DNA from: CALDOK01 sp964481655
GTDB taxonomy: Bacteria; Myxococcota_A; UBA796; JAFGLY01
Reading direction: 5' to 3'
NCBI GenBank assembly: GCA_964481655.1
Contig: CAYZVO010000288.1
Span: forward strand, 1-8,840
Length of the DNA stretch: 8,840 bases
Made by a program: the position numbers and the translations under genes. Shown piece after piece: positions 1 through 5,465 of the stretch (positions are counted from its first letter, which is position 1; each line of letters opens with the position of its first letter). The notes under the pieces were generated by a model. That model did not search any database. It had not been told where the DNA came from and worked only from the letters and a program-made list of their open reading frames with translations.

Positions 1-102
1 ATGGCTCACCCCTACATCTTGTGGCAGGAGGCGCTAACCGTCTACCCCCCTTTTGACAAATACTTTGCGAACGGGTGCGCACGTATCCGCTTGCGGGAGC
101 GT

Positions 103-146
103 GAGGGGGGAGGAGAGGGGGGAGGAGAGGGGGGAGGAGAGGGGAG
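103..146 (-). terminator. Candidate Rho-dependent terminator (C-rich, G-free tract)
   Basis: Starting directly after the TAG of the last gene, the minus-strand transcript has 44 nt composed only of C and U, with many YC dinucleotides and no G. This is the character of a rut site (C-rich, G-poor, unstructured). No intrinsic hairpin with a U-run was seen in 1-146: CCGCTTGCGG at 87-96 and GTGCGCAC at 75-82 are only 4-bp stems without following Us. Function is inferred from composition only. Confidence 0.45.
105..140. repeat. Three exact 12-bp tandem repeats (GGGGGGAGGAGA)
   Basis: Three perfect head-to-tail copies of GGGGGGAGGAGA occupy 105-116, 117-128 and 129-140. A partial fourth copy (GGGGA, 141-145) runs up to the stop codon of the beta-barrel gene. 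On the plus strand the four G-runs also meet the pattern for a G-quadruplex. The repeat supplies nearly all of the pyrimidine tract on the transcribed strand. Confidence 0.95.
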
Positions 147-842
147 CTAGAAGGTGTACTTGAAGAAGGGCGTGATATCGATGCCAGCAGCAAAGCCGAG
201 CCCGGTGCCGACGATCAACGGGGTGTGGACATCGACGCCCAGGGAGAAGTGGCTGAGCCGGGAGAAGTGCTCGATGCCGATGCCTGGGAGGATCAGACCG
301 CCCAGGGACGCCTGCAGCATGCCTGCAGCGGCGGAGTTCGGCTCGCGCAGCTTGGGAGACACATAGATGCCGCCCTTGACGTCGAGGGCGATGGCCCAGC
401 GACGGACCTTGCGCTTACCCGGGTTGATCCCGAGGCGAACACCGACGAGGCCGCCGATGCTGCGGAAATCACCCTGGGTGATGCCTGAACCACCGTCGTT
501 GCGGGAGATCCCGTTGTTGATGCCCTGGTAGTAGGTGGCGGTGATGCTGAGTGTCATCCCCAACTTGTCCACCGCGTCGTAGCCAAACTCGAAACCAGCG
601 GCGGTTCCGAAGCTGGATTCGGAACCCAGGGGCGGGAACCAACCCAATGAACCGAACGTGGCTTTGATGTACGCGCCGTGCACGACCTCACGGGCCACGG
701 GCTTGCGCGCCCGGCTACGCCGTCGATTGGATTCCTCTTCAAACTCGTCTTCATCGCCGCCGCGACGCGCTTCGGAGACGGCCGGAATGGCCAAACTCGT
801 GGCTAACACGGCGATCAGGCTCAGCAGGGATAGCTTCTTCAT
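147..842 (-). CDS. Outer-membrane beta-barrel protein, CglE/GltH-like
   Basis: A 231-residue exported protein. Residues 1-25 are a signal peptide (MKKLSLLSLIAVLATSLAIP, then AVSEA before R26). Residues 26-52 are a charged linker, first acidic (DEDEFEEE), then Arg-rich. From about 56 to 231 alternating hydrophobic and Gly/aromatic strands suggest a small eight-strand-type barrel: GAYIKATFGSLGWFPPLG, AAGFEFGYDAVDKLGMTLSI, WAIALDVKGGIYVSP, HFSLGVDVHTPLIVG, and a last strand ending FFKYTF. A C-terminal Phe is the usual signal for BAM-mediated insertion. I recall similar Myxococcota proteins annotated as gliding protein CglE (a YYQGxxNG motif, a QGDFR segment, RLSHFSLGVDV); its place right after gltG also fits GltH. 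The exact name is uncertain, so no symbol is given. The ATG at 840-842 follows GAGGA at 6 nt, 52 nt after the gltG stop. Stop is TAG. Confidence 0.8.
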   Translation of the reverse strand: MKKLSLLSLIAVLATSLAIPAVSEARRGGDEDEFEEESNRRRSRARKPVAREVVHGAYIKATFGSLGWFPPLGSESSFGTAAGFEFGYDAVDKLGMTLSITATYYQGINNGISRNDGGSGITQGDFRSIGGLVGVRLGINPGKRKVRRWAIALDVKGGIYVSPKLREPNSAAAGMLQASLGGLILPGIGIEHFSRLSHFSLGVDVHTPLIVGTGLGFAAGIDITPFFKYTF

Positions 843-894
843 CGCACTTCCTCAGGTGACGTACCGTTCGAGCGCTAGAGACACAATGTACGTA

Positions 895-3039
895 TCAGCC
901 GCTCTTGAATACAAACGGGTAAGTCACGATAACGATACCGCCGCCCTTGGGCTGAGGGAACTTGAACCGCATGAAGCGCTGGCAGATGCAGTTTTCTACG
1001 ATGGGATTGTTCATCGAGGTCGTGTTGGTCTTGGCCGAGGACACGGAACCGTCCTTGGCGATGACGAACTTGATGACGATCTTTCCGTAGAGGCTCGGGT
1101 TCTTGTTCAGCTCTTTCTGGTAGCAGTAGCGGATCTGAGCCAGGTGCTGCTTGATGACGCGGTCGATGACCGATTTGTCGAGAGCACCGAGGATGATCGG
1201 GTCACCGGTGGACATGCCCGGCGTACCGCTGCTCTTGCGGCCGAAGTAACCACCGCCGGAGCCGTAACCGCTGGCGCCGCGACCGCGACCGCGGGTACCC
1301 AGGCCACCCAGGCCCTCACCCGTTCCACCGCCGCCCAGGCCGCTACCGCGCGAACCGAGGCCGCCGGAACCGTACTGGTTGCCGTACTGGGAGCCGATGA
1401 CGCCACCGACGAAGCTCGAGGCGCCCACGCCGATACCACCGGTACCGAACATGTTGTTGTTGGCTTCCATCGTGTTGAGGTCGGCCAGGATGCCGGCGCT
1501 CTCGGCGATCTGCTTGTCGACCGTGGCCTTGGCCATGGCGACCTTGGTGCCCTTGGCGCGCTTCAGCTTGGAATCCTTTTTACCGACCTTACCCTCTTCA
1601 CCCTTGGCCTTGGCGCCTTCGCCAGCGTCCGGATTGCCCGTCGGGTCCTTCTTCTTCTTCTCTTCCGGTGGTTCCTCGATCTGAATCTCGGCGAACCGGT
1701 CCGGAATGGAGATGACCTCCTGGCTCGGGTCGTAGGGGATGGACTTGATGATGATGCCGAACACCAGGCCGATGAACGCCATCAGCAGGAAGACACCGCC
1801 GTACAGGAAGCTGACACCCTCGGTGAGACCGGGGATGACCCGCTTGGCCTGGGGGACTTCCTGGATGTAGAAGATCACGTGGCCGATGTCGACGATGAAT
1901 CGCGCGTCGTCCGGCAGCTCACAGCGATAGCCGTCTCCGGACTGGGTGGCCCGGCCGCTGGCGATGAGATCGGCCAGCGGGGTACGGTTGCCGCCTTCGT
2001 CCAGGAAGCCGACGAAATCGCCGGTGAAGTTGACGTAGACCGAGGAACCCACCCGCTCCACGATCTTGAAGTTGGGGCCGGGCAGGTTCTCGCTGGAGAT
2101 GAAGAAGGACTGCGGCAGGTCCTTGCGCCGCAGCTCGTCGAACATCATGCCTGCGGGGAGGGTCAACATCGAAACGGCTGCGCCGCCCGTGCTGAGCGCC
2201 GGGCTGGAGACGACCAGACCGCCACCGATACCGAAGACGACCGGGATCAGCCCAAGGTAGTTCCCCACGGGGAACGGCTTGTGCTGCTTGTCGCCGACGA
2301 CGACGGCCTTGTCCTCGATGCCCAGGTGCTTGACGTCCAGCAGGGTGTCGCCCCACACCTGGCCAACCTCGATGATGCGCGGGAGACCTCGATCGATGCC
2401 CAGGTCGGACTCGGCCTGCCCCGAGCGCATCACGAAGGACATGACGTCCTCGGTGTACTCCTCGGGGATCTCATCCTCGGTGGGCTCGTCGTAGTCCTCT
2501 GCGGCGGCAGCGGGAGGCGCGGCCTCGGCAACGGGCTGCTCCACAGGCGGCGGTGCCACCGGCGGCGCGGGCTCCGGTGCGGGGGCTGCCGCCCCCCCCC
2601 CCCCCCCCCGGGGCCCGGGCCCCCCGGGCGGGGGGGGCTGGGGGGGGGGGGCGGCGGCGGCGGCGTGGGGGGGGGGGGGGGGGGCCTCGGCGGGGGGGGC
2701 GGCAGGAGGCTGCGGTGCAGCCACGGCCTGCGCAGCGCCTACGCCGAGCACCAGCTTGGTGTTGCCACATTCGATGTGGTCACCGTTCTGGATGACAGAG
2801 TTTTCGATTTTCTGGCCATTCAGCAGCGTTCCCGACTCGCTGCCGAAGTCCATGAGCATGATGGTTCCATCGGGATTCCGCGAGACCGCACAATGAGTCT
2901 CGTCCATCGCCGGATCCTCGACGCGCAGGATAGCCTGCTCGCCGCGGCCGATGATGACGCTCTCGTCCGCAGATTCAACGGTTTCCCGGAACTCTCCATC
3001 AACCCAGATCTGGAAGGAGAGTACAGTTTCGTTAGCCAT
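895..3039 (-). CDS. gltG: GltG-like inner-membrane protein: FHA domain, TM helix, AgmX/PglI TonB-like C-terminus
   Basis: A 714-residue protein with a mosaic build. Residues about 27-98 are an FHA-like beta domain (GR at 31-32, DP at 42-43, His49, GT at 70-71, NG at 74-75). Residues 101-180 are a Pro/Ala/Gly linker containing extreme G/C homopolymers. Residues about 190-400 hold a second domain with VWGDTLLDVKHLG near 228-240 and PLADLIASGRA near 354-364, a pattern I associate with AgmX/PglI-family proteins. The membrane helix is about 412-432 (GVFLLMAFIGLVFGIIIKSI). A Glu- and Lys-rich stretch and a Gly-rich stretch (about 531-600, with GGTGEGLGGLGTRGRG) lead to the AgmX/PglI domain at 618-714 (HLAQIRYCYQKEL, GGGIVIVTYPFVF; Cys639, Cys684, Cys686). 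In M. xanthus, GltG and GltJ couple the AglRQS motor to periplasmic partners through TonB-like ends. The FHA fits GltG rather than GltJ. ATG follows AGGGG at 5 nt; stop TGA. Confidence 0.9.
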   Translation of the reverse strand: MANETVLSFQIWVDGEFRETVESADESVIIGRGEQAILRVEDPAMDETHCAVSRNPDGTIMLMDFGSESGTLLNGQKIENSVIQNGDHIECGNTKLVLGVGAAQAVAAPQPPAAPPAEAPPPPPHAAAAAPPPQPPPPGGPGPRGGGGGAAAPAPEPAPPVAPPPVEQPVAEAAPPAAAAEDYDEPTEDEIPEEYTEDVMSFVMRSGQAESDLGIDRGLPRIIEVGQVWGDTLLDVKHLGIEDKAVVVGDKQHKPFPVGNYLGLIPVVFGIGGGLVVSSPALSTGGAAVSMLTLPAGMMFDELRRKDLPQSFFISSENLPGPNFKIVERVGSSVYVNFTGDFVGFLDEGGNRTPLADLIASGRATQSGDGYRCELPDDARFIVDIGHVIFYIQEVPQAKRVIPGLTEGVSFLYGGVFLLMAFIGLVFGIIIKSIPYDPSQEVISIPDRFAEIQIEEPPEEKKKKDPTGNPDAGEGAKAKGEEGKVGKKDSKLKRAKGTKVAMAKATVDKQIAESAGILADLNTMEANNNMFGTGGIGVGASSFVGGVIGSQYGNQYGSGGLGSRGSGLGGGGTGEGLGGLGTRGRGRGASGYGSGGGYFGRKSSGTPGMSTGDPIILGALDKSVIDRVIKQHLAQIRYCYQKELNKNPSLYGKIVIKFVIAKDGSVSSAKTNTTSMNNPIVENCICQRFMRFKFPQPKGGGIVIVTYPFVFKSG
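2500..2739 (-). repeat. Pro/Ala/Gly low-complexity linker of gltG with C18 and G18 homopolymers
   Basis: The linker after the FHA domain contains, on the plus strand, C18 at 2592-2609, then G4, C3, G3, C6, G3, G8, G12 (2640-2651), four CGG repeats, G18 (2667-2684) and G8 (2692-2699). In the protein these read as GGGGG, PPPP, PPP, AAAAA and PPPPP. The frame stays open because the tracts fit whole codons. Flanking Pro codons are mixed, while the tract uses only CCC, so the run is unlike the gene's normal codon choice. It is either a sequencing/assembly artefact or an unstable tract. Confidence 0.9.
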
Positions 3040-3041
3040 GA

Positions 3042-3055
3042 GTACCCCTAGGTAC
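3042..3055 (-). other. Short inverted repeat over the gltG Shine-Dalgarno
   Basis: On the minus strand GTACC-TAGG-GGTAC forms a 5-bp stem with a 4-nt loop, 2 nt before the gltG ATG codon region. It contains the AGGGG ribosome binding site. Partial masking of the site is possible but the stem is short. Nothing else distinctive was seen in the 111-nt gap 3040-3150. Confidence 0.25.
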
Positions 3056-3150
3056 GTGTGTTTTCTCGTTCGTCCCGATTCCTGTTTTGCCCTGCTTGAG
3101 GCGTACCACGAGCAAGACGATCTACCTCGAATGAACCTGTCGTTACGGGA

Positions 3151-3417
3151 TCAGTTGATCTCGTGAACCGACTGGTACATCTCCGGATTGAAATCGGTGC
3201 GGAGCTTGATCAAGGGGTTGAACGTCGCCTGGCGCTTATCGAGCAGATACGCGCCATGAGGCTTCTTCAACTCACCGTCGACGGATACATCTTCGAAGTC
3301 GATCTCCGTCTTCGATTTGTAGATCACCCGTCGATCATCATCGTCCTGTGCCATAGCAACGGCTGCCAGCCCCAAGCTGAACAACGCTGCAAGGCTAAGA
3401 GCCAATAGCTGTTTCAT
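3151..3417 (-). CDS. cglF: Small secreted protein, CglF/GltF-like
   Basis: An 88-residue protein. A clear Sec signal peptide (MKQLLALSLAALFSLGLAAV, then AMA before Q24) leads to a mature chain of about 65 residues. The mature part starts with four Asp, then carries YKSKTEIDFEDVSVDGELKK, a PHGAYLLDKR segment, and a conserved-looking end FNPLIKLRTDFNPEMYQSV. This arrangement matches my memory of small periplasmic proteins annotated CglF in Myxococcota, contact-stimulatable gliding factors, and probably corresponds to GltF; the name is moderately sure. No cysteine and no membrane segment lie after the leader. Its position between a GltE-like and a GltG-like gene mirrors the M. xanthus gltD-E-F-G order. 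The frame opens at a GTG three codons upstream, but that GTG is only about 3 nt from AAGGAGGAG, so the ATG at 3415-3417 is chosen. Stop is TGA. Confidence 0.75.
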   Translation of the reverse strand: MKQLLALSLAALFSLGLAAVAMAQDDDDRRVIYKSKTEIDFEDVSVDGELKKPHGAYLLDKRQATFNPLIKLRTDFNPEMYQSVHEIN

Positions 3418-3427
3418 AACCAGCACA

Positions 3428-3436
3428 CTCCTCCTT
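3428..3436 (-). promoter_or_regulatory. Strong Shine-Dalgarno for cglF
   Basis: AAGGAGGAG on the minus strand ends 10 nt before the ATG at 3415-3417. It is the longest anti-16S match in the window and suggests this small gene is well translated. The competing GTG at 3424-3426 is too close to this site. Confidence 0.6.
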
Positions 3437-3458
3437 GATGGTGGGCGCTACACTTCTT

Positions 3459-3464
3459 TTTATA
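3459..3464 (-). promoter_or_regulatory. Possible -10 element upstream of cglF
   Basis: The 144-nt gap between gltE and cglF is noticeably AT-richer than its surroundings and contains TATAAA on the minus strand, 42 nt before the cglF ATG. No convincing -35 lies 16-18 nt upstream and no sigma-54 -24/-12 pair was found. An internal promoter for cglF-gltG-cglE is therefore only a weak possibility. Confidence 0.2.
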
Positions 3465-3473
3465 CACAAACGA

Positions 3474-3508
3474 GGGAAGACGGGGATTGTTTCTTTCCGT
3501 CTTTACCC
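3474..3508 (-). other. Inverted repeat in the gltE-cglF gap (possible mRNA hairpin)
   Basis: On the minus strand GGG-TA-AAGACGG (3508 down to 3497) can pair with CCGTCTT-CCC (3483 down to 3474). This gives ten base pairs with a 2-nt bulge and a 13-nt purine-rich loop. No U-run follows, so it is not a standard intrinsic terminator. It could stabilise the 3' end of the upstream message, act in processing, or be chance. Confidence 0.35.
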
Positions 3509-3561
3509 TTTCTTTACTTTTTTCTAGCCGGCTCTTCACGAGAACACCGGTTTAGGTCGTC

Positions 3562-5448
3562 CTATTCAGTTCCCTCGGCGGGCGCAGCCTCTTCTGCAGG
3601 GGCGGCGGCCTCCTCGGTGGGGGCGGCGGCCTCCTCGGCGGGGGCGGCGGCCTCCTCGGCGGGCGCAGCAGCGTCCTCGGCGGGCGCAGCGTCCTCGGCG
3701 GGGGCGGTCTCCTCGGTGGGAGCCGCGCCGTCAGCCGGAGCCGCGCCATCAGCCGGAGCCGCGCCATCAGCCGGAGCCGTGCCATCAGCCGGAGCCGTGC
3801 CATCAGCCGGAGCCGTGCCATCAGCCGGAGCCGTGCCATCGGCCGGAGCCGTGCCATCGGCCGGAGCCGTGCCATCGGCCGGAGCCGTGCCGTCGGCGGG
3901 CGGCGCATCGCCACCGGCCTCGCGGCGCTTCTTCTCACCGTTGAGGGCCTCTGGGTCGGTCCAGAGATCCAGGGGCTCGCGGTCCCAGTCCATCAGCTTC
4001 TCGTTGTCACTGAGGGCGATCAGATACTCGTCCTGGATGAAGTTCTCCAGGTAGCCCTGGCAGGCCGTGATGTAGTCCGGGTCGTCGGGCACCGCGATGG
4101 CGTCCTCCGCCTGCATGACGTAGAAATCCAGGGTCTGGTTGAAGGAGAAGTGAATCTCTTCTGCGCGTTCGCCGTACAGGTCGAAGAGCAGAAAGGCGCG
4201 CTCGACGAGCACGCCGAGGATCTTGGCGGCAGCTTCCGCCTCTTCCTTGCGGACCTTCATCAACCGTTCGAACTCGAGCTGATCGGCCTCGGCCTGTTCC
4301 TTGTCCGCCTGGTTCTTGTCCACCAGGGTCATCAGATCCATCACCTCGCCAGAACCGTGGTGCTTCTCGTAGACCAGCAGGGTCTGTTTGGCGGCCTTGA
4401 AATCCTTGAGCAGTTCGTCCTGGACCGTGGCCTTGTTGAGCAGGGCCAGCTTGTTGCCCGGGTCCACCTTGAGGATGGTGTCGTACTCGCCGATGGCCGA
4501 GTCGAAATCGGCGATCCCGCGGTAGGCCACGGCCATTCCCAGGTGGGCATCGACGTCGCCGGGGTACTTGGCCAGCACTGCCTGGAAGCACTCGGAGGCG
4601 AGGCGGTAGTCACCGGATTTGAGGGCCAGGTAGCCCAGGTTCAGGTTGGCCTGGAGATTGTTGACGTCCAACTCACGGGCTTCCTTGAACTTGTCGGAGG
4701 CGGCGGCATCCTCACCGATCTGCAGGTAGGTGAGACCCATCGTGTTCTTGATCTCCGAGTCCTCCTCGTGCAGCGTCGTCGCCATCTCGTTGAGCAGCAG
4801 GGCCATGTCGTACTTGCCCATCTGGTAGTAGGCGCGGGCGAGCACCTTGTAGGCCATGTCGTTCTCGGGGTCCTGGAACAGCACCTGCTGGATCCACTGT
4901 TCGGCGCCGTCCATGTCTCCGGCCTCACCGAGGGCACCGGCGAGGTTGAGCATCATCGACACGTCGTCGGCGTGCTTCTCCAGGTACCGCTCGTAGATGT
5001 CGGCGGCCTTGCCGGGACGGCCGCTGTCGGCATACAGCGAGGCCAGGTTGATCAGCGCGGGCGTGTAGCTGTCGTCCACGCTGAGGGCGTCCTGGTAGAA
5101 CTGCTCGGCGTCGCTGGTCTTGCCCAGGCGCACGGCGGTCCAGCCCGCGTTGTAGAAGTACTCGGGCTTCCGCAGATCCTGGCTAAGCTTCGGATTCTCG
5201 GGATCATCCGAGATGTCGTGGGGTGTGGCCACGTTGCAGGCATTCTCGAAGTACGTGAATGCCTTCTCGTAGTCGGTCTTGCCCTTGTCCGCTCCCGCAT
5301 CGAGGACGGCAACGCCGTTTCGATAAGAGGGATCGGGATCGGTGGACGACTCGGCGTCCCCCTTGATGTTGCCTCCCGTCTTGCAGGAGAAGGAGGCCAT
5401 CAACAGGGCCAGGGCGAAAAACGGTGTCAGATGGTGGGTGCGGATCAT
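3562..5448 (-). CDS. gltE: GltE/AglT-like TPR-repeat lipoprotein with repetitive Ala/Pro/acidic tail
   Basis: A 628-residue lipoprotein. The N-terminus MIRTHHLTPFFALALLMASF is followed by S21-C22. This fits a relaxed lipobox, with Cys22 the lipidated residue and Lys at +2, which favours outer-membrane sorting. Residues about 96-363 hold seven or eight TPR hairpins with the usual Gly, Ala, Tyr and Pro positions, for example MGLTYLQIGEDAAASDKFKE and LNLGYLALKSGDYRLASECF. A Glu/Lys/Ala-rich, probably coiled-coil helix follows at about 375-410, then a less repetitive segment to about 510. The last 115 residues are low-complexity and disordered: ten ADG(T/A)AP units, then APAEEAA-type units. In M. 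xanthus, AglT/GltE is a TPR lipoprotein needed for A-motility and works with AgmU/GltD. The pairing with the preceding TPR gene supports the name. The frame opens at a GTG overlapping the gltD stop, but GGGAG lies 7 nt before the ATG at 5446-5448, leaving a 17-nt gap. Stop is TAG. Confidence 0.85.
   Translation of the reverse strand: MIRTHHLTPFFALALLMASFSCKTGGNIKGDAESSTDPDPSYRNGVAVLDAGADKGKTDYEKAFTYFENACNVATPHDISDDPENPKLSQDLRKPEYFYNAGWTAVRLGKTSDAEQFYQDALSVDDSYTPALINLASLYADSGRPGKAADIYERYLEKHADDVSMMLNLAGALGEAGDMDGAEQWIQQVLFQDPENDMAYKVLARAYYQMGKYDMALLLNEMATTLHEEDSEIKNTMGLTYLQIGEDAAASDKFKEARELDVNNLQANLNLGYLALKSGDYRLASECFQAVLAKYPGDVDAHLGMAVAYRGIADFDSAIGEYDTILKVDPGNKLALLNKATVQDELLKDFKAAKQTLLVYEKHHGSGEVMDLMTLVDKNQADKEQAEADQLEFERLMKVRKEEAEAAAKILGVLVERAFLLFDLYGERAEEIHFSFNQTLDFYVMQAEDAIAVPDDPDYITACQGYLENFIQDEYLIALSDNEKLMDWDREPLDLWTDPEALNGEKKRREAGGDAPPADGTAPADGTAPADGTAPADGTAPADGTAPADGTAPADGTAPADGAAPADGAAPADGAAPTEETAPAEDAAPAEDAAAPAEEAAAPAEEAAAPTEEAAAPAEEAAPAEGTE
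3586..3717 (-). repeat. Degenerate 21-bp (APAEEAA-type) repeats in the gltE tail
   Basis: After the ADG array the tail continues with imperfect copies of a seven-residue, 21-bp unit around AAPAEEA, including AAPTEEA and AAPAEDA variants, up to the final PAEGTE. The best-preserved copies lie around 3600-3680. They give a strongly acidic, Ala/Pro-rich C-terminus. The frame remains open throughout and the unit is a multiple of three. Confidence 0.8.
3718..3897 (-). repeat. Ten-copy 18-bp in-frame tandem array in gltE
   Basis: Ten consecutive 18-bp units encode ADGTAP (seven copies, N-terminal side, 3772-3897) and ADGAAP (three copies, 3718-3771). Within the seven ADGTAP copies, differences are limited to Asp (GAC/GAT) and the first Ala codon (GCC towards the N-terminal end, GCT towards the C-terminal end). 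This graded pattern is expected from stepwise slippage or unequal recombination. The unit length keeps the frame for any copy number. The peptide is an acidic, Pro/Ala-rich flexible extension. Confidence 0.95.
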
Positions 5449-5460
5449 TGGTTTACTCCC
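5446..5460 (-). promoter_or_regulatory. Ribosome binding site and ATG deciding the gltE start
   Basis: The minus strand reads GGGAGTAAACCAATG, placing a Shine-Dalgarno 7 nt before the ATG. The alternative GTG at 5467-5469 overlaps the TGA of the preceding gene and adds seven residues in front of a signal peptide that is already complete. The ATG gives the more typical lipoprotein leader. Confidence 0.6.
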
Positions 5461-5465
5461 GTACC

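Noticed and set aside
53..58. TTGACA on the plus strand, a perfect -35 hexamer
   Set aside because: No -10-like hexamer lies 16-18 nt downstream (the sequence there is GC-rich TGCGCA), and no gene follows on that strand.
1..150. A plus-strand frame from ATG at base 1 to TAG at 148-150 (49 residues, ending in GGGE repeats)
   Set aside because: It starts exactly at the window edge so its context is unknown. It has no visible ribosome binding site, its second half is only the 12-bp repeat translated, and it converges on the beta-barrel gene's stop. An open frame of this length is expected by chance at this GC.
2592..2699. G/C-rich block considered as a CRISPR, origin or attachment feature
   Set aside because: It has no spaced direct repeats, no DnaA-like boxes and no integrase nearby. 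It is in-frame low-complexity coding sequence and possibly artefact.
658..3051. A 797-codon open frame on the plus strand antisense to gltG
   Set aside because: Its product is low-complexity in the homopolymer region and otherwise lacks recognisable domains, while the opposite strand encodes clear FHA, TM and AgmX/PglI signatures. It is a mirror frame produced by the high GC of third positions.
3526..3533. AGCCGGCT palindrome after the gltE stop, considered as an intrinsic terminator
   Set aside because: The self-complementary 8-mer leaves no loop, and in the transcript it is followed by A-rich rather than U-rich sequence. The T-run lies on the wrong side for minus-strand transcription.
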